Positions 8,814-18,284 are shown, counted from the stretch's first letter. The stretch is 64,000 nucleotides of DNA from an uncultured Eubacteriales bacterium (GCA_900551325.1 URVM01000005.1:179533-243532); one strand, 5' to 3'. Program-made: numbers and translations. The notes: generated by a model not told the origin, from the sequence alone.

Positions 8814-9779
8814 TTATTCACCGTAGAATATTTCACCTAATGCGCCAAGGGCATCTACAATGTAAATATTAGCAGATACACCAAATACATTTGGGTCTAG
8901 GTCAATAACTCTTCCTTCTTGTACTGCCTTTAATGTTTTAAAAGCCGGATTTTTATCAAATGCTTGATCGAAAGCTTTCTTTGTTTCTTCTAAGTTTCCA
9001 TGAGCAAAGCGTAAAATATAGTCTGGATTGCTTGCTACAATTTGTTCCATACTAAAAGGAATATAATCTGATTCAATATTTAAATCATCTGTAATGTTTT
9101 TAGCACCTACTGTATTTACTAAGTCTCCTAAATAAGAATTATCTGTAGCTAGCATAAAGTTTTCACCACCACCAAAGAGTATCGCTACTGTTGGTGCTTC
9201 TTCTTTTGCTTCACTTCTTATTTCCTCTTCTACTTCTTTAAAAGTTCCTATTAGTTCATTTGCTTTATCTTCTTTACCAATAGCTTTACCTAGCTCTTCA
9301 ATACTTAGAAGGAAATTACTATATGTACTTGTATTAAAGTAGAAAGCATTTAATCCAAACTCTTCCATACTTTTTTCTACATTTTCTTTAAACATGCTAT
9401 CAATAACAACTAAGTCTGAATCTAATGATACAATTGTTTCAAAGTCTGGACTCATTGCTTGACCAACTAAAGGAAGACCATCATAACGTGCTGGTAAAGT
9501 ATACTTTGTTTGTGGTACACCTACTAAGTCAGTTTCTAACTTGTCTAACACTTGTGTCGCTGATACAGTACCTGACACGATACGCATTGCTTCTTTACTT
9601 GACTCTTCTTTGGTTTCTTTACCATTTTCTTTGGTTGAAGCTTGTTCATTCGTTGTTTGTTCACTTGTTATCTCTGTATTTGCACCTTGGCTATCGCCTA
9701 CTTGATTTGTTCCTGTGCTACAGCCTGTAAGGGCCATAATGCCTACTCCTACTACTGCCATTAACTTCTTTATTTTCAT
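8814..9779 (-). CDS. lipoprotein substrate-binding protein of heme/iron ABC importer
   Basis: 321 residues. The N-terminus is a lipoprotein signal with lipobox ALTGC (Cys about 20), then a Ser/Thr/Glu/Lys-rich linker of about 45 residues. The rest is a helical-backbone periplasmic-binding fold (TroA/FecB class): MRIVSGTVSATQVLDKLETD, LVGVPQTKYTLP, MSPDFETIVSLDSDLVVID and ASNPDYILRFAHG. It would capture heme or another iron complex outside the membrane and deliver it to the adjacent permease. Heme as ligand is inferred from the HutW and HugZ-like neighbours. Confidence 0.9.
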   Translation of the reverse strand: MKIKKLMAVVGVGIMALTGCSTGTNQVGDSQGANTEITSEQTTNEQASTKENGKETKEESSKEAMRIVSGTVSATQVLDKLETDLVGVPQTKYTLPARYDGLPLVGQAMSPDFETIVSLDSDLVVIDSMFKENVEKSMEEFGLNAFYFNTSTYSNFLLSIEELGKAIGKEDKANELIGTFKEVEEEIRSEAKEEAPTVAILFGGGENFMLATDNSYLGDLVNTVGAKNITDDLNIESDYIPFSMEQIVASNPDYILRFAHGNLEETKKAFDQAFDKNPAFKTLKAVQEGRVIDLDPNVFGVSANIYIVDALGALGEIFYGE

Positions 9780-9794
9780 CTTCTTTTCCTCTTT

Positions 9795-11039
9795 CTAAAT
9801 GGACTTCTTCCTTAAATCATCTAGTAATCTGGATATATTATTCCCCCAGAATACGCCTTTACTTGTTAATCTGTGACATCCTTGTGCATCTGTATAAACA
9901 TATTCTTTTTCTATAAGCTCTTTAAGACATGCCTCATAGACCTTATGATCTTGGTATAAATTTATATTTTCTGGAAGCTGCGCCTTTTGAATACTTCCTT
10001 TAAAGATTGCAATTTCTCTATAGGCTTCGCTAAAGAGCATACCTTTTCGTTCTTCAAAGTTGTGGATATTTTCTTCATAGGCATCTAGTTTAATGTCATT
10101 CATAAGCATCAGCCCTCCAACAGATCCACCTGCTCCTGCTCCAAGAGGTAGGGTATCTGCCCCAGCATGGCGATTCATTACATACTTATAAGCATCTGTT
10201 GTTACCATTTTAGTTAGCTCTAAGAAATCATAACCAGCATCTTTCATTTTATTTGCTATGATATTGAAGAATAGGCCATCTTTTTCTAAGGTCTGGGCTT
10301 GTTCAATAGATGTTTCTTTCATATTTATTAAGGAATACATAGAAAAGCCTTCTAATCCTAACTCGATAATTTTCTCTAAATCCTCTTCTAAATCTTCCTT
10401 TGTTTGATCTTTGTAGTTATAGATTAAGTCCATACTTACTGTTTTAAAGCCCATTTCTTTTACTTGCTTTAATTTTTCATAAGCTATTTGACCACTTCCT
10501 ATACGTCCCATCTGAATTCTACCTTTATCATTAAAGGTTTGAACACCTATTGAAAAACGATTTACCCCTTCTTCTTTAAACATTTGTAACTTTTCTTCTG
10601 ATAGCTCTGTTACTGTTGTTTCAATTGTTATTTCCACATCTTCACTTAAGTTAAAATAGATCTTAAGCCCACGTAATATACTACGAAGAGCCTCTACCTC
10701 CAAAGTTGTTGGAGTCCCTCCACCAAAGTAGATAGCTTCAAAGGTCAGGTCCTTTATATACTCTAACTGACTATAAGCCTTCATTTCTTCTAACAAAAGT
10801 TCATGATAGTTATCCTTAGGCTTTTGCAACGTTCTTCTCATATTACAGAAAGTGCAAATCTTTGAGCAAAAAGGTACATGAATATAAATTGTAGCCTTAT
10901 CTTTAACTTGTGGACTTGGTTTTGTAGTATTTAAAAAACTTACTACCTCTCTTGGACCTCTAGCATATTGGCTAGCTTCTGCCATAGCACTATGGTGAGT
11001 TTTAAGTCTTTCCTTAAACATAACTTTTTCCTCACTCAT
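9795..11039 (-). CDS. hutW: HutW-type radical SAM enzyme (heme utilisation)
   Basis: 414 residues, HemW-related radical SAM protein. The iron-sulfur motif CX3CX2C is at Cys58, Cys62 and Cys65 in IHVPFCSKICTFCNM. It is followed by TFEAIYFGGGTPTTLE and a GVQTFND-type strand, as in coproporphyrinogen-oxidase-like proteins, and by a C-terminal HemW-like domain. HutW/ChuW relatives open heme under anaerobic conditions by a radical methyl transfer, freeing iron. Context favours that role over HemW: a heme-type ABC importer and a HugZ-like gene lie downstream and a flavodoxin, a possible electron donor, lies upstream with a 1-base overlap. An ordinary HemW paralogue cannot be fully excluded. Confidence 0.82.
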   Translation of the reverse strand: MSEEKVMFKERLKTHHSAMAEASQYARGPREVVSFLNTTKPSPQVKDKATIYIHVPFCSKICTFCNMRRTLQKPKDNYHELLLEEMKAYSQLEYIKDLTFEAIYFGGGTPTTLEVEALRSILRGLKIYFNLSEDVEITIETTVTELSEEKLQMFKEEGVNRFSIGVQTFNDKGRIQMGRIGSGQIAYEKLKQVKEMGFKTVSMDLIYNYKDQTKEDLEEDLEKIIELGLEGFSMYSLINMKETSIEQAQTLEKDGLFFNIIANKMKDAGYDFLELTKMVTTDAYKYVMNRHAGADTLPLGAGAGGSVGGLMLMNDIKLDAYEENIHNFEERKGMLFSEAYREIAIFKGSIQKAQLPENINLYQDHKVYEACLKELIEKEYVYTDAQGCHRLTSKGVFWGNNISRLLDDLRKKSI

Positions 11040-11542
11040 TATAGAATTCTCTCTTTAAAAAGAATGGCTGCCGCTTCCATTTCTGCTTTATTTGGATGTT
11101 GTTTAGCAATGGCATAGCGTTTTAATTTTGCTGGTGTAATAGCATGAGGATTATCCTTTCCAAATTTTTTAAAGACTTCAATAAGCTTTTCATCTACTGC
11201 ACCTTGACAAATATACTTACCAAGTACTTCATTTTTCTCCTTAACTAAATCCTCACCTCTTAAAAGACTATCCCATCCATGCTGGGAATCAGGATAAGCT
11301 CCTAATGTTGCAAAAATACCTACACGCTTACCAGAAAGTGTAGACATAAACTTAGCAGCTTCTTCATTTGGTCCACCTTTATCTACCCAGTAACCAACCA
11401 AAACTGTATCATAACTTTCTAAGTCTTCTACCTGTGCAATAGGACAAATAGTTACATCTGCTATATTTAGATCGTTATAAATCCCTTCTGCTAAACGTTT
11501 TGTGTTTCCTGTCTTGCTTGAGTATGTAATAAGTATTTTCAT
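11039..11542 (-). CDS. flavodoxin-family protein (BilS-like)
   Basis: 167 residues. The FMN phosphate loop YSSKTGNTKRLAEGI is at the N-terminus, followed by VGYWVDKGGPNE and IFATLGAYPDSQHGWD, which are seen in the flavodoxin-like subfamily found beside tetrapyrrole-reducing enzymes in gut Clostridia. It should carry electrons in the cytoplasm. Its stop codon shares one base with the start of the HutW-type gene, so the two are almost certainly co-translated, and supplying electrons to the radical SAM enzyme is the simplest proposal. A Fur-like box lies 65 bp upstream. Confidence 0.85.
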   Translation of the reverse strand: MKILITYSSKTGNTKRLAEGIYNDLNIADVTICPIAQVEDLESYDTVLVGYWVDKGGPNEEAAKFMSTLSGKRVGIFATLGAYPDSQHGWDSLLRGEDLVKEKNEVLGKYICQGAVDEKLIEVFKKFGKDNPHAITPAKLKRYAIAKQHPNKAEMEAAAILFKERIL

Positions 11543-11606
11543 ATAAGCCTCCTACTAATTTTATGTTTATAGTGTTCTATGTTTCATAATATTTTATCTT
11601 TAATTA

Positions 11607-11621
11607 TGATATTCATTTTCA
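11607..11621. promoter_or_regulatory. Fur-like box between flavodoxin-hutW operon and AraC gene
   Basis: TGATATTCATTTTCA matches 12 of 14 defined positions of the 7-1-7 Fur inverted repeat (TGATAATnATTATCA). It lies between the divergent starts at 11542 and 11705, where iron control of heme uptake is expected. Because the motif is A+T-rich, a chance hit is possible. Confidence 0.55.
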
Positions 11622-11704
11622 TTTACTTCCTAAGTTTAACATGATATACTCCATTTGTGTTTCACTATATTTCGTTACATTTTAAAAATCTTTAGGAGGT
11701 TCTT

Positions 11705-12352
11705 ATGGAAAAATTACTCAATCACCACCCCATTTGTACCATGCTTTATACTGGTAATTACTACGGTGCACTTAAACTTTTTGAAGATACCTTTCATGAG
11801 TTTAAAAAGGAAATATCCTTTTCTCAATATAAACTATTTGTTGTTTCTCTTAACTTTGCCATCTATAACTACATATTAATGAAAGAAAATATTTCGCTTC
11901 ATAGTTGTTGCATGGAAAATCATGAAAAAATTCAAGAGACCTTAGAGCCTAATTCTTTAATGAACCTAGGCAAGGAGCTGATTACCCAATATGCCATGTG
12001 TACTGATTATCGCTTCGAGAAATTTACTAATCCCGAAATAAAAAAGGCCATCCAGTATATACATGCACATATGGATGAACCTTTAACCTTAGAAACTGTC
12101 TGTGAAGCCATTCACCTTAACAAATGCTATTTTTGTACACTCTTTAAACAAGATACTGGCTTTACCTTTACACAATATTTAAATCAAATTCGTATTCATC
12201 AAGCTAAACATCTTATGATAGATACTAAGCTTTCTCTTTATGATATTGCTTTTTGTTGTGGTTTTAATAATTATTCTTATTTTTGTACCACCTTCAAGAA
12301 GATTGTAGGGCAATCACCCTCTAGTTTTCCTAGAAAATCTTCAGTTAATTGA
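11705..12352 (+). CDS. AraC-family transcription regulator
   Basis: 215 residues. The first ~110 residues are a divergent helical domain without a recognisable cupin. The C-terminal ~100 form the AraC double helix-turn-helix: LTLETVCEAIHLNKCYFCTL and the second with LYDIAFCCGFNNYSYFCTTFKK, ending GQSPSSFPRK. Seven or more Cys residues are spread through the protein, so a metal or redox sensor is conceivable. GGAGG lies upstream of the ATG. It is divergent from the flavodoxin-heme operon and upstream of the FAD/FMN reductase gene, and may regulate either or both. Confidence 0.87.
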   Translation: MEKLLNHHPICTMLYTGNYYGALKLFEDTFHEFKKEISFSQYKLFVVSLNFAIYNYILMKENISLHSCCMENHEKIQETLEPNSLMNLGKELITQYAMCTDYRFEKFTNPEIKKAIQYIHAHMDEPLTLETVCEAIHLNKCYFCTLFKQDTGFTFTQYLNQIRIHQAKHLMIDTKLSLYDIAFCCGFNNYSYFCTTFKKIVGQSPSSFPRKSSVN

Positions 12353-12513
12353 GAGAAACGAAAAACCTTTTATTAATAATCTAAAAACTTAACACTAGAA
12401 TTACTTTTTACCTCTAATTCCAATATTTAGTCTTTATGTAAATCTATTTCCTATAAATTTATCCTGTGGTATACTCACTTTGTTAAAAAATTATTAATCT
12501 AAGGGAGAGTAAT

Positions 12514-14364
12514 ATGAAGTTAAAAAGACTTTTACCTATTTTAGCTTGTTTAAGTTTATCCGTATCTTTACTTTCAGGATGTGCTAGTACATCTTCTGAG
12601 AAAACAACTGAACCAAATATCCAAACATCTCAAGAAGCTCAAACAGAGGCAGAACCTGTAACACTTGAGACAGATGTTGTAATCATTGGTGCTGGTGGCG
12701 GTGGCTTAAGTGCTGCTATCGAGGCTCATGATGCAGGAGCTAATGTTATTTTAGTAGAAAAAATGCCTTTCGTAGGGGGGAATACAGCACGTGCTACAGG
12801 TGGAATCAACGCTGCTGGTACGAAATTCCAACAAGAAGCAGGCATTAAAGATACAGTAGAAGTACATTACGAGGATACAATGAAGGGTGGAGAGCAACTT
12901 AACGACCCTGAACTTGTTAAATTTATGACCAATAATGCAGCTGATGCTATCCATTGGCTTACTGATTTAGGTGCTGACCTTTCAGATGTAGGCTCACTTG
13001 GTGGTGCTTCCTTTAAGCGTGCTCATAGACCTACTGGTGGAGCTGCTGTAGGTGATCACTTAGTAAGTGTACTTTATGAAAATACTGAAAAACGTCATAT
13101 TAATACTCTATTAAATACAGAAGCAACAGAACTTATTTATGAAAATGATAAAGTTGTAGGTGTTAAAGCTACAAACATTGTAGATGGAAAAGAGACTCCT
13201 TATGTGATTAAAGCGGATGCTGTTATCATTGCATCTGGTGGCTTCGGTAACAATGCTGAACTTTATACAAAATATCAACCTCAACTAGATGGGTTCATCT
13301 CAACAAATCAACCTGGTGCTACAGGTGATGGAATTGTTCTAGCAGAAAAACTTGGTGCTGCACTTGTAGATATGGAACAAATTCAAATCCACCCAACTGT
13401 ACATACTGAAACAGCAGGTCTTGTTACAGAAGCTGTACGTGGTAATGGGGCAATACTTGTGAATTCTAAAGGTGAGCGTTTCACAAATGAAATGTCTACA
13501 CGTGATAAAGTATCTGCTGCTATTTTAGAACAAGAAGGTCAAATGGCGTACCTAGTATTTGATCAATCTGTTCGTGAAAGCTTAAAAGCTATTGAAAAAT
13601 ATGTAAGCCAAGGTTTAACTGTACAAGGTGACACACCTGAAGCTTTAGCTGAAGCTACAAAAATGGATCCTGCTACACTTAAAGCAACAATTGAAACTTG
13701 GAACAAAGCTGTAGAAACACAAAAAGATGAAGCTTTTGGTCGTGAATCTGGTATGGAAATTGCCTTTACAAAAGCTCCTTACTATGCACTTCCAATCGCA
13801 CCTGGTGTACACCATACAATGGGTGGTATTAAAATCAACACAGATGCACAAGTAATAAATACTGAAGGTACACCAATTAATGGTTTATACGCAGCTGGTG
13901 AAGTAACAGGTGGTGTACATGGTGCAGAACGTTTAGGTGGTAATGCTTTAGCAGATATTATTGTATTTGGTCGTCAAGCTGGTAAAAATGCAGCAGCTCT
14001 TGCTATGTCAGACAATAAATTTATTGGTGTAACTGCTCCTACTGAAGAAGATGCTACATCTGACACACAAAAAATTAGCGCTGATGCAACAGCACAGTAC
14101 AAAGATGGTACTTACACTGGTGAAGCAAAAGGTAATAATGGTAACATTCAAGTAGAGGTTACTGTAAAAGATGGTTTCATTGATGCTATCCAAGTTCTTG
14201 AACATCATGAAACATCTACAATTTTCATGTCTATTCAAAAAGATTTAATTCCAAGTATTATTTACAGCCAATCTACAGAAGGTATTGATGCTATCTCTGG
14301 TGCATCAAACTCAAGTACTGCTGTATTCGAAGCAGTAAATAAAGCTTTAGAATCTGCAAAATAA
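12514..14364 (+). CDS. secreted lipoprotein FAD/FMN reductase (flavocytochrome c / fumarate-reductase-like)
   Basis: 616 residues. Lipoprotein signal with LLSGC (Cys23), then the FAD-binding flavoprotein domain of fumarate reductase-type enzymes starting VVIIGAGGGGLSAAIEAHDAG (about 54-74) with VGGNTARATGG, GASFKRAHRPTGG and a C-terminal FAD segment GLYAAGEVTGGVHGAERLGG. A final FMN-binding domain (about 530-616) ends in DAISGASNSST, the type of site at which ApbE attaches FMN covalently. Such proteins reduce fumarate, urocanate or other unsaturated acids outside the membrane as terminal electron acceptors. The order FAD then FMN resembles extracellular reductases of Gram-positive flavin-based electron transfer. 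Substrate is unknown. A GGGAG site precedes the ATG and TATACT at about 12473 could be its -10. Confidence 0.9.
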   Translation: MKLKRLLPILACLSLSVSLLSGCASTSSEKTTEPNIQTSQEAQTEAEPVTLETDVVIIGAGGGGLSAAIEAHDAGANVILVEKMPFVGGNTARATGGINAAGTKFQQEAGIKDTVEVHYEDTMKGGEQLNDPELVKFMTNNAADAIHWLTDLGADLSDVGSLGGASFKRAHRPTGGAAVGDHLVSVLYENTEKRHINTLLNTEATELIYENDKVVGVKATNIVDGKETPYVIKADAVIIASGGFGNNAELYTKYQPQLDGFISTNQPGATGDGIVLAEKLGAALVDMEQIQIHPTVHTETAGLVTEAVRGNGAILVNSKGERFTNEMSTRDKVSAAILEQEGQMAYLVFDQSVRESLKAIEKYVSQGLTVQGDTPEALAEATKMDPATLKATIETWNKAVETQKDEAFGRESGMEIAFTKAPYYALPIAPGVHHTMGGIKINTDAQVINTEGTPINGLYAAGEVTGGVHGAERLGGNALADIIVFGRQAGKNAAALAMSDNKFIGVTAPTEEDATSDTQKISADATAQYKDGTYTGEAKGNNGNIQVEVTVKDGFIDAIQVLEHHETSTIFMSIQKDLIPSIIYSQSTEGIDAISGASNSSTAVFEAVNKALESAK

Positions 14365-14374
14365 TTATTATGAT

Positions 14375-14437
14375 ATAAGCAATAAAAATAAGGCAAAGTG
14401 TAACTAAGTTACGCTTCGCCTTATTTTTATTGCTTAT
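14375..14437. terminator. strong bidirectional terminator
   Basis: Long near-perfect palindrome with arms ATAAGCAATAAAAATAAGGC and its complement, with a 20-bp-plus stem and T/A-rich flanks on both sides. It separates the convergent FAD/FMN reductase gene and the nucleoside permease operon. Confidence 0.85.
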
Positions 14438-14464
14438 ATAGAATATCCTTTATACTCTACTCCC

Positions 14465-14563
14465 TATTCATATATCTTCTATTTATATATCCTTATTTAT
14501 ATATCTTTTATCTATCTTTTATTTATCTATCTTCTACTTATATGTCTATATATATAATCTTCT
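14465..14563. repeat. low-complexity TATATATCTT-type repeat tract
   Basis: Degenerate short-period repeats of the form TATATATC(TT)(C/T)TATT run through this spacer up to the end of the permease gene. It reads as simple-sequence slippage, with no coding potential. Confidence 0.6.
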
Positions 14564-14567
14564 AAAC

Positions 14568-15527
14568 TTAGCGCTTACCTTTATCATAGATTTCACCAAG
14601 TGCTTTTGGTGGATTATTGTTTTTAGAGAAGAAAATAAGTAAAAGCATTGTTAAAATATAAGGAAGTGTCATAATCAAATCTGAAAATGTACTTGGAAGC
14701 TCTAATATACCACTAATCATATAGCCGCCTGATCTAGCAAATCCAAAGAAAATACAAGCTATAAGAGTCGGTACAATCTTCCAATTTCCGAAAATAAGTG
14801 CTGCAATAGCTAAATACCCATAGCCTACATAAATACTTGATGAGAAGTTAGCTGATATAGAGTACGCAAAACATATACCACCAAGTCCTGCTAAAGCTCC
14901 AGATATCATAATGGCACTAAAGCGAACTTTATTCACCTTTACCCCCGCTGCATCTACTGCGTGCGGATTATCTCCACATGCACATAAGCGCATACCATAA
15001 CGTGTTTTATAAAGTACATACCAAGCTATAAGCGCTATAATAACAATGACTACTTCAAATGGATATAAGTCTTTGAAAAAGCCACCTATTACAGGGATTT
15101 GTGATAAACCTGGAATAGAAAACTTATCTAGTACACCTAATACAAATTTAGAAGATGGTTTTCCGAATACAACATCATTAATCTGACTTGTTAAAAATCC
15201 AGTTAAAGCAATGGCTAAAATATTCATTACAACACCACTAATAACTTGGTTTGCCTTAAACTTAATACATACAAGACCATGAAGCATGGCATAAATCATA
15301 CTACCAAGCATAGCAAAAACGACTGCAATAAAGAATGAGCCTAAAGACTCTATTGGTACAAAGGACTGTGTTAAAATAACGGCTAATGCACCTGTAAATG
15401 CCCCAACTCCCATAAACCCTTCAAGAGCCAGGTTGATAATCCCGCTTCGTTCACAGTAGATACCACCTATCGCAATAATAAAAAGTGGTAATGCAAAAGC
15501 TAACCCGTCAATAATCAGTGTTTCCAT
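14568..15527 (-). CDS. nucleoside ABC importer permease (BMP-type, second permease)
   Basis: 319 residues with about nine membrane helices, BPD_transp_2/YufQ-NupQ class. The N-terminus GLAFALPLFIIAIGGIYCERSG and phrase INLALEGFMGVGAF match the permeases of purine-nucleoside importers, and KVRFSAIMISGALAGLGG is the ATPase-contact region. It starts directly after the stop of the first permease gene (no gap) and is the last gene of a four-gene importer operon. Confidence 0.92.
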   Translation of the reverse strand: METLIIDGLAFALPLFIIAIGGIYCERSGIINLALEGFMGVGAFTGALAVILTQSFVPIESLGSFFIAVVFAMLGSMIYAMLHGLVCIKFKANQVISGVVMNILAIALTGFLTSQINDVVFGKPSSKFVLGVLDKFSIPGLSQIPVIGGFFKDLYPFEVVIVIIALIAWYVLYKTRYGMRLCACGDNPHAVDAAGVKVNKVRFSAIMISGALAGLGGICFAYSISANFSSSIYVGYGYLAIAALIFGNWKIVPTLIACIFFGFARSGGYMISGILELPSTFSDLIMTLPYILTMLLLIFFSKNNNPPKALGEIYDKGKR

Positions 15528-16679
15528 TTATATGATCTCCTTTTCTTTATGGTCATTTTTTGCTTCTTCTAACTTATCTTTTGCACATTTGATACGATAT
15601 TGAATATAAGCACCACATGCACTAAAGAGTAAGATAAGTGCTGTAATAACAGCAGACATTTCTTGTGGCACACCTGCTGTTGAACGCATATAAGTACTTC
15701 CTTTACTAATAATGGTAATGAGAAATGCTGATAACATACTACCTACTGGATTTGCATTTCCAAGTAGCGAAACCGCTATAGCATCATAACCTACACTTGA
15801 TAAGACCTTAGGTTGAATAGATGTGTTATAACCTAAATAATAAGTTACACCTGCAAGTCCTGCTAAAGCACCTGATATAAGCATAGCTATAACAAGTGTA
15901 CGCCCTACTTCAATCCCTGCATAACGGGCAGCCTTTTGACTTTTTCCAACCACTTTCATTTCATAGCCAAGCTTGGTTTTATCAAATATAAACTTAATAA
16001 TAAAGGTAGCCACTACTGCCAAAAGCATACCAATTGGAACTTCCATCTTCATTCCAAAAGCTTCTACATTCTTCAGCGTTAATGACGCAGCTTCACCTAT
16101 TTTTTTTGACTGACGAGACACTACATCTACATAGTACATATTGATTAAGAAACTAATTACATATTGTAAAATATAGTTAACCATAATACAGGATACAACT
16201 TCATTAATATTAAATCGGTATTTTAAATAACCAATAATTCCCCCTACTGCTGCACCACATATAATACCAATAAGGATGACTAAAGGTTTAGCTACTATAG
16301 CGTCTAAGTTGCTATATCCTACAATAACTGTTGCTGTAAAGCCTGCAAAAAGCATTTGACCTGCTACACCAATATTAAAGAGTCCTACTTTAAAAGCTAC
16401 ACCTACAGCTAGTGCTGCAAAAATCATAGGTGTTAAAGCATTTAAGAAACTCATAAAATCTGTAAGCATCCCTTTACTTCCAGCATAGGATGGTTTAGGT
16501 AAAATCCCTGAACCCTGTAATAGGTTTTGATAAGAAGTGACAGGATTTTTGCCTACTAGCATAATCATAATTGCCCCTACAATTAAACTAATAAGTATAG
16601 CAAAAGCTGGGATTATGATGCGCTGACGCTCTTCACTTCCTATGAAATTTATAATCTTTTCTTTTATTGTAGTTTTCAT
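15528..16679 (-). CDS. nucleoside ABC importer permease (BMP-type, first permease)
   Basis: 383 residues with about ten helices, YufP/NupP class. Typical signatures include FKVGLFNIGVAGQMLFAGF, the segment RYAGIEVGRTLVIAMLISGAL and GYDAIAVSLLGNANPVG. It pairs with the product of the next gene as the two halves of the channel. Its start codon overlaps the stop of the ATPase gene by one base, so expression is coupled. C-terminus is charged and cytoplasmic (EEAKNDHKEK). Confidence 0.92.
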   Translation of the reverse strand: MKTTIKEKIINFIGSEERQRIIIPAFAILISLIVGAIMIMLVGKNPVTSYQNLLQGSGILPKPSYAGSKGMLTDFMSFLNALTPMIFAALAVGVAFKVGLFNIGVAGQMLFAGFTATVIVGYSNLDAIVAKPLVILIGIICGAAVGGIIGYLKYRFNINEVVSCIMVNYILQYVISFLINMYYVDVVSRQSKKIGEAASLTLKNVEAFGMKMEVPIGMLLAVVATFIIKFIFDKTKLGYEMKVVGKSQKAARYAGIEVGRTLVIAMLISGALAGLAGVTYYLGYNTSIQPKVLSSVGYDAIAVSLLGNANPVGSMLSAFLITIISKGSTYMRSTAGVPQEMSAVITALILLFSACGAYIQYRIKCAKDKLEEAKNDHKEKEII

Positions 16680-18208
16680 TAAGACTGTACCCCCATCATA
16701 TATTCTCCTACTTGTTTTGTTGTAAGTGATTTTGCATCAGCAATCTTCTTAATTTCTCCGTTATAAATAACACCTATTGTGTCTGCACAGTTCATCACTT
16801 CTTCTAGTTCAAGTGATATGAGTAAGATGGCTTTTCCTTTATCACGTTCTTCTATAATTTGCTTGTGTATATTTTCTATCGCTCCAATATCTAAACCTCT
16901 TGTAGGTTGTACAAAAATAATCAGTGGTGTATCTAGTTGGATTTCACGACCAATAATAATCTTTTGCTGATTTCCACCACTCATACTACGTACTTGTGTC
17001 TTTACACCTTGTCCACTTCGTACATCATATTTTTCAATAATCTCATTTCCATAATCCTGAAAGGCTTCATAATTTAAAATGCCTTTTTTACAAAATCTAG
17101 GCTTAAAATAATCTTTAAGCACTGCATTTTCCCCAATAGTAAAATCAAGTACAAGACCATAAGCTTGTCTATCTTCTGGTATATAACCAATCCCCTCTTC
17201 TGTACGCTTTCTAATACTCATAGAAGTAATATCTTTTCCATTTAAATAAATATTTCCACTTGCTACTGGTAAAAGTCCAGCTATAGCATCTGCTATTTCT
17301 ACTTGTCCGTTCCCTGATACACCTGCAATGGCAAAGACTTCACCTGACCTTATGTTAAAAGAAACATTTTTCACAACTTCAAAGCCATTTTTATCTTTTA
17401 CCGTTAGGTTTTCTACCTTTAATACTTCTTTTCCGTATAAAGCTTCTTTCTTATCTAGTTCAAAGGTGACGTCACGGCCTACCATCATTCTTGCCATCTC
17501 CTTAGTAGAGGTATCTTTTACATCACAAGTTTCTACTAGCCTTCCTCTACAAAGAATACAACAGCGATCTGCTATTTTTTTGATTTCTTCTAGTTTGTGA
17601 GTAATAAGAATAATCGTTTTGCCATCTTCTTTTAAGTTTTTAATAATTTGAAGGAGAAACTCTATTTCTTGTGGTGTAAGAACGGCTGTTGGTTCGTCAA
17701 AAATTAAGATTTCTGCATCTCGATAAAGCATTTTTAGGATTTCTACACGTTGTTGAACAGATACAGTTAAGTCTTTAATAAGTGCTGTTGGATTCACTTC
17801 AAGACCATACTTTTTAGAAAGGTCTGCTACTTTTTCATTGGCTTCTTTTAAATCTACATAAGGTAAGAATCCCCACTTTTTCTTTTTTGGTTCTATACCC
17901 AGTACAATATTTTGAGTAATTGTATATTCATCTACTAGTTTAAAATGCTGGTGTACCATCCCAATATTTAGCTTAGTGGCTTCATTAGGAGATGTGATAT
18001 TTACCTTTTCACCACGCACCCAAATTTCACCACTATCTGGCTCATACATACCAAAGAGCATACTCATTAATGTGGATTTACCTGCCCCATTTTCTCCAAG
18101 TATGGCAAGTATTTCTCCCTTTTTTATATTAAGTGTTACATCATCATTAGCTACAATACCTGGAAAGCGTTTTGTTATATGCTTCATTTCTACTATATAT
18201 TCGCTCAT
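16679..18208 (-). CDS. nucleoside ABC importer ATPase, duplicated domain
   Basis: 509 residues with two ABC modules in one chain, as in YufO/NupO and RbsA. The N-terminal half has Walker A GENGAGKST and Walker B LIFDEPTAVLTPQE. The C-terminal half has a degenerate site: GVSGNGQ replaces Walker A and IIFVQPTRGLD carries Gln in the usual catalytic-acid region, which is normal for this family. It energises purine-nucleoside uptake with the two permeases downstream. A hairpin between it and the binding-protein gene probably lowers its expression relative to that protein. Confidence 0.93.
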   Translation of the reverse strand: MSEYIVEMKHITKRFPGIVANDDVTLNIKKGEILAILGENGAGKSTLMSMLFGMYEPDSGEIWVRGEKVNITSPNEATKLNIGMVHQHFKLVDEYTITQNIVLGIEPKKKKWGFLPYVDLKEANEKVADLSKKYGLEVNPTALIKDLTVSVQQRVEILKMLYRDAEILIFDEPTAVLTPQEIEFLLQIIKNLKEDGKTIILITHKLEEIKKIADRCCILCRGRLVETCDVKDTSTKEMARMMVGRDVTFELDKKEALYGKEVLKVENLTVKDKNGFEVVKNVSFNIRSGEVFAIAGVSGNGQVEIADAIAGLLPVASGNIYLNGKDITSMSIRKRTEEGIGYIPEDRQAYGLVLDFTIGENAVLKDYFKPRFCKKGILNYEAFQDYGNEIIEKYDVRSGQGVKTQVRSMSGGNQQKIIIGREIQLDTPLIIFVQPTRGLDIGAIENIHKQIIEERDKGKAILLISLELEEVMNCADTIGVIYNGEIKKIADAKSLTTKQVGEYMMGVQS

Positions 18209-18243
18209 TTTTATACCATCCTTTATCTATGCTTAAGAACACA

Positions 18244-18284
18244 AAAATGAGGGCTATCTAAATAGATATTTAGACAGCTCTCTA
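18244..18284 (-). terminator. intercistronic attenuator after nucleoside-binding lipoprotein gene
   Basis: Arms GAGGGCT-TCTAAAT and ATTTAGA-AGCTCTC around a short loop, followed leftward by ATTTTTG. It lies between the binding-protein and ATPase genes; partial termination here would make more binding protein than membrane components. Confidence 0.65.
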
